Source: Saprolegnia diclina VS20
Lineage: Eukaryota; Oomycota; Saprolegniomycetes; Saprolegniales; Saprolegniaceae
Assembly: GCF_000281045.1 (NCBI RefSeq)
Contig: NW_008246068.1
Location: forward strand, 1,772,212 to 1,808,334
Direction of reading: 5' to 3'
DNA length: 36,123 bases
A program made the translations under genes and the position numbers. The notes under the pieces were generated by a model. That model saw only the letters and a program-made list of their open reading frames with translations. It did not search any database and was not told where the DNA came from. Shown here one piece after another: positions 32,001 through 36,123 of this stretch. Position 1 is the stretch's first letter. Each line of letters starts with the position of its first letter.

Positions 32001-34398
32001 GAAGATTGAGACGCACGCGACGTTTGCTGCCGCGCACGGCGGGCGGTTCCTCATCGGCCTCATGCGCCACAAGAGCATCGACATCCACCGCGAGGCCTCG
32101 CGCGCCATGGCCAACCTCCTCACCTCCTTTGGCCACCACGGCGACATGATCGCCGAGGGCCTCCCGGGCTTGATCCACCTCGCGCTCAGCGTCGACACCG
32201 AGTGCCAGTACAACGCAGCGCTGGCGTTGCGGAAGCTCGCGCCCAACACTGCGAGCCACCGAGGGATTGTGTGCGAAGGCGGGCTCAAGTCGCTTCTCTT
32301 CCTGCTCGAGTCCAAAGAAACCAACATTCGCAAGCACGCGGTCGTCGCCCTTCGGGACATTGCCTCCAACGCTACGTACCAAGTGCGCTTTTACGAAGAG
32401 GGCGGCGTGGGTGCGCTCGTCACGTTCGTGCGGGACGTCGAGCCCAACTTGCAGTGCCCGGCGCTCGCGGCGCTGCGCCACCTTTCCTGCGCCACCGAGC
32501 TCAAGAAGCCCATTGTTCAGGCAGGCATTTTGCGCCCGCTGCTCAAATGCATCAACCCAAGCGGTCACCACGTCGACTTGCTCTGCCAGTGCGCGGGCTT
32601 GCTCGCGAATCTCAGCGAGCACCTCGAGAACCAGCTCACGATGGTCGAGGAAGGCGCGACGACCGGTCTCGTCGCCCTCGGGCATATCGACCACGACGAG
32701 ATCCAGCAAGACGTCGCGCGCGCGCTCGCCAACTTGTCGGCCAACGAAGACAACCACAGCACGATTTACAAGCAGGGCGGGCTCAAGTGCCTCATTGGGC
32801 TCACGAGAAGCAAGGAGGAGGTGTGCCAGCGCTACGCGGCCATGGGGCTCCGCTTCCTCGCGTCCAACCCGACGATCCGCGTGCACATTGTGCAAGAGAA
32901 TTTGCTGCCGCCCTTCTTGGCCCTGGCGCAGTCGCCAGTCCTCGACTACCAGCGCACAGCCGCGTCGGCCTTTTGCTCGTTTTCGCTCAACGAAGAAAAC
33001 AAGATGAAGCTCGTGCGCGACGGCGGCCTCACCCAGATCCTGAAATGCATGCGGTACGAAGACCTCGAAGTGACGCGCGACTGCACGTTCGCGCTCGCAA
33101 ACCTCGCCGACTCGTGGGAGTACCAGATGGACATTGTGCGGGAAGGCGGCATCGCCACTCTCGTCCACGTCGGCGCCCACGACGACGCGCGCGTTCAGCG
33201 GGACACGGCGCGGGCCCTCGCGTCGCTCTCGGTCACCGCAGCGCTCAAGCCCGAGCTCATGACGGCGCTGCCGACGCTTTTCAAGCTCGCGCGGTCCTTG
33301 GACGTGAGCAGTCAGCGCTACTCGACGCTCGCGATTTGCAACCTTGCGTCCGGCCCCGACAAGGTCGCGATCGTCGAAGCCGGCGCGGTGCGACCACTCT
33401 TGCACCTCGTGCGCTTTCCGGACCACGAGATCCAGCGGTACGCGGCACTCGCGCTCGCCGGCCTCGCCCTCGGGGACCACGGCCACAACAAGCTGCGCAT
33501 GGTGCAGGACGGCGCAGTCCGGCCGCTCGTCGAGATGCTGCGGTACCCGAGCGTCGAGATACAAAAGTGCGGCTGCTTGGCGCTGAACGCACTCACGCTC
33601 GGAAAGCACGCGGCGACGAAGCTCGCCGTGCTCCAAGAAGACGGGCTTCTGCCGCTATTGGCGCTCTTGAGTGCGTCCGACATGGAGTGCGTGCGCATCG
33701 CGCTCTACTGCGTCGGGTCCATCGCAGAGCATATCGATGTGCTCACGAAACTGCTCGAGCTCGGCGCATTGGCGCACATTGTGCACCAGAGCCGCCAGCC
33801 GGACCTCGAGGTGAAGCGCAACTGCGGGTACATTTTGGCGCTCGCGGTCGAGCACCACGAGTTCCACGACGACTTTGTGCGCGAGGGCGGCATGCAGATC
33901 GTGGTGCACCTCGCGTCAATCGAGGACATCGAGTGTCAAGAGTACGCGACGTTTGCGCTCGCCCACCTCGCCTCCAACCGCGAGTACCAGGTGAAGCTTG
34001 TGGGCATGGGCGCGCTGCGGCCGCTGATCGCGATCATGTCGGTCAACGCCGAGCCGCGCCATTACGCGGGCCTCGCCTTGCTCAAGCTCGCCGACAACTA
34101 CGAAAACCACATCAAGATCGCCGAAGAAGGCGGGATCCAAGCGCTCTTGCGCATCGCGCGCGCCCGCTCGACCGACGAAGAGCTGCAGTACAAGGCGTCC
34201 ATGAGCCTCGGCCAGCTGGCGGCCAACGCGACCAAGGTCATGCCCAAAGGACGGCACAGCAACGATGGCGTTGGCGCAGGCGCGTCGCGCATGGCAGCCA
34301 CGACCGAGCAGCTGCAAGCTCGCAAAGCGCGCGAAACCACCACCGAGTACATTGAAAAAAAGATTCGCTCCCAGACCCAAGGAGATACCAACGAATGA
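23041..34398 (+). CDS. Giant armadillo-repeat solenoid protein (about 3,708 aa)
   Basis: The spliced model gives 3,708 residues. Almost the whole length is armadillo (ARM) repeats of about 41 residues with the consensus GGLxPLIxLxxSxDxExQRxAAxALxNL and then ENxxxIVxEG; I estimate 85-90 repeats. ARM solenoids are protein-binding scaffolds (VAC8 and beta-catenin are examples); this one shows no other domain, signal peptide or membrane span. The frame starts in repeats almost at once (residue about 20) and ends with a charged tail of about 55 residues. Introns: 23579-23622, 25128-25178 (a second acceptor at 25184), 25477-25520, 28604-28652, 31430-31472. Exons add up to exactly 3,709 codons including the stop. 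The repeats are arranged in larger duplicated blocks. The partner and role are unknown; the type resembles VAC8-like ARM proteins, which is a family-level statement only. Confidence 0.93.
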
Positions 34399-35671
34399 GC
34401 ATTGATATCCTACGAATATATGTACGATTTGTGTCCTATGAGCCAATGCAAAGAGCGCTCCAAGCGTGCGTTGGACAGTGCCTCCACCATGCGTGCTGAC
34501 TGCAGCTATTTATTAGGCGGCGACCGTCGCGTACAACAGGTGACGCGCGCCGTCGCAAGGACAGTGTGGGTGTCTTTGTCTCGGCCACGCATGCGCTGCT
34601 AAAGGTTGTCGTTTCCACGAGCTTTCCAATACGCGGTTCGAGCGTAGAGCTGCCGTATTCGCTTAATACGACTGAGCACTTTTCAAAGCACCTCGCCTCA
34701 CATTGCTGCACGCACAACCGCGCCTATAGTTGAAGGCACGGGCAATGCCTGGTATCGAGGAGCTCTTTCCCTGCGCGCTCGCGACAGTGGCAATTTGACA
34801 AAGAGAGCCATTTCCACATGAGCCCGCGGCCCGAGGCCTGCGCACGGCTTGCCACGTACGTGCTGGCGGCGCACGATGGCCCACAAAAACTTAAAATGGG
34901 GCAAGAACACTGGTGATTGGCTAGGATATAGTGTGTAATTTTAGCGGGTATTTTTCAAGAAAATACTATAGTAGCTTTTTTATCTGGTACTAGTATGGTG
35001 CTGTATTTTTCTACACTGAAATACTGTACGGCGCATCAGGCCTCATTATGCTGCTCATTACGGGGCATATCGCAGGCGCGATGCCTGCCTCGGTCACATG
35101 CAACACGCTCTCCAGCATCAACAAAACAAGATGGCGTCCTCAGCTTCCGCGATTTCAACCTATTTTCAATCGAAATATCGTGCCGCATTTTGGGAAAACG
35201 GACGCTCGGCAGTTTGAGTTTGGTGTGAGCGCCCAAGCAACAACGCGGCCCAGTAAACTGGTCGCACATCGGGTCAAGATCATAGCCAACTGTGGCAGTC
35301 GGAATCGGGGCTCTTGGAGCTTTCAAACCCTGCGATGTCATGTTGAGTAATTGAGCAATTGTGCCACCACCTCGAAAAATGAAAAATGGATTTACACGTG
35401 ATGACGCCACGTTCAGCGTCGGAAACGACATGTACACCGTTCAGTGAGTGTGTAGAGAGGCCTACATATCTGCTACGCGGGGTTGGCGAGTCTGTGGGTT
35501 GCGATTCGTCATTGTGGGAACGCACACTATATAAGACGTAGTCTTGTGATTGGCTATAAAGAATTTAAAATTGAGCCAATAGAAACCATGTCAGTCGAGC
35601 TTCAAATCGACTTGGACACAGCCCGCAATGCTACCGGGTAGCACGACATTCGGAAGATTGCTTCAGTGACA
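34399..35671. other. Intergenic stretch of 1.27 kb, no gene supported
   Basis: AT-rich relative to the genes. The part around 34930-35035 has several short inverted repeats, such as GTATTTT (34949-34955) with AAAATAC (34961-34967), and the 8-bp palindrome TACTAGTA near 34988. The end of the stretch has TATA-like sites (CTATATAAG near 35528 and CTATAAA near 35554) and a CCAAT pair. Short open frames on both strands have no recognisable domain. A decayed small element in the AT-rich part is possible but not shown. Confidence 0.45.
35549..35580 (+). promoter_or_regulatory. CCAAT-box pair with TATA-like sites
   Basis: ATTGGCT (35549-35555) and AGCCAAT (35574-35580) are inverted around an 18-nt AT-rich spacer beginning ATAAAGAATTTAAAA. 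CTATATAAG lies about 20 nt upstream. The group is about 90-150 nt before the two candidate starts at 35672 and 35698, so it is a plausible promoter for that gene. Confidence 0.4.
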
Positions 35672-36123
35672 ATGAGCAATGGTCACAACTGTGAAGTATG
35701 GACCCGCTCATTGCCGAGCTCACGGACAAGGCTTGCGTCGACGACGGGCGGCGTCCAGGAGGCCAGCCTTGGCGCGTTGGTTACGCTTCTCACCCGCGTC
35801 GGCGCCAAGGTCTCGGCGTTGACAGTGCGCGCAGTGGAAGACGCCCTTCGCGCCTCCTCATCACGGACGACGACCTCCGGCGTATGCGCGCGGGCAACGG
35901 CCTCGCCCCCGTGCACTCGCTCTGCAGCGCATAGCATGGTGTCAGGATGGTCCAGGAGCTCGTGCAGCCGTCGACGGAGCTCTGGACGCTTCGCAACTCG
36001 GTAGCGCTGGTAGCATCGGGCTTGCTCCGCCTCTCGCCGGTGCCGACGTGGGTTGCCACCACGCTTGCGGCGCCTGTCGTCCCGACGCTCGTGGTGCTCG
36101 CTTGCGATGAGAACTCGCTCGTC
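35672..36123 (+). CDS. Partial gene, 5' end, unrecognised product
   Basis: Coding-like sequence runs off the right edge. The most coherent model starts at the ATG at 35672 (MSNGHNCEVW), reads through QEASLGALVTLLTRVGAKVSA, splices out 35882-35934 (a GTATG donor and ATAG acceptor, 53 nt) and continues as MVQELVQPSTELWTLRNSVA to the window end. A competing start at 35698 gives MDPLIAELTDKACVDD in another frame but meets a stop at 35932-35934. The residues look like helical, Leu/Val-rich repeats (HEAT/ARM-like), which is only an impression. Function not recognised; either the start or the reading frame may be wrong. Confidence 0.35.

Noticed and set aside
31459-33636. A 725-codon open frame on the minus strand inside the armadillo gene (also about 509 codons at 23619-25148 and 497 at 25556-27049)
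   Set aside because: These lie opposite an unmistakable ARM-repeat frame. GC-rich codon use of repeated units keeps the antisense frame open; the translations have no domain.
32202-34355. A 717-codon open frame on the plus strand overlapping the ARM gene
   Set aside because: It is the shifted frame of the same repeats, Arg/Ala/Pro-rich and without domain similarity.
23041-34398. Tandem repeats as a CRISPR or satellite array
   Set aside because: The periodicity is at protein level (about 41 residues), with diverged codons and a single open frame.
34930-35035. Short inverted repeats in AT-rich DNA as a possible MITE-like transposon
   Set aside because: The arms are only 6-8 bp, no paired terminal repeats with target duplication are seen, and AT-rich sequence produces such matches by chance.

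Overview
The window looks like nuclear DNA from an oomycete, probably a water mould of the Saprolegnia/Aphanomyces type. The evidence is GC-rich coding sequence, compact spacing, many very short introns (about 40-60 nt, mostly GTACG/GTGCG donors and TAG acceptors), and families common in oomycetes: a large 2OG-oxygenase-like protein, a zinc-finger protein of the CxxHGGGK type, a PP2C/cyclic-nucleotide-binding/kinase fusion and a giant armadillo protein. The organism call is an inference from these traits. No rRNA, tRNA, CRISPR array, transposon or virus-like element was recognised.

Layout. Three minus-strand genes come first: a 2OG-Fe(II) oxygenase-like protein (703-3375), a five-repeat Cys/His zinc-finger protein (3730-4275) and a valyl-tRNA synthetase with a mitochondrial-type presequence and 15 short introns (5407-9177). 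Divergent from it on the plus strand is a 2,126-residue fusion of a P4-type ATPase (lipid flippase) and a two-domain class III cyclase (9480-16301). A minus-strand MATE transporter follows (16891-18575). Divergent from that is a plus-strand PP2C-cyclic-nucleotide-binding-pseudokinase protein (19159-22930). Only 110 nt later a giant armadillo-repeat protein of about 3,708 residues begins (23041-34398). After a 1.3 kb gap, the 5' end of another plus-strand gene may run off the window (from about 35672).

The main interest is a possible cGMP module. The cyclase has the topology known from ciliates and apicomplexans: a P4-ATPase at the N terminus, then two cyclase domains in inverted order with complementary catalytic residues. 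Its purine-recognition Glu points to GTP. About 3 kb downstream on the same strand lies a protein with a conserved cyclic-nucleotide pocket joined to a protein phosphatase whose motifs are all present, and to a kinase-like domain that has lost its three key catalytic residues. A nucleotide maker and a nucleotide-gated phosphatase are therefore encoded in one 13 kb stretch. The functional link is inferred.

The multi-exon models were built by hand from GT-AG junctions. In every case the summed exons give an open frame that is a whole number of codons, and the residues joined across junctions fit the family patterns.
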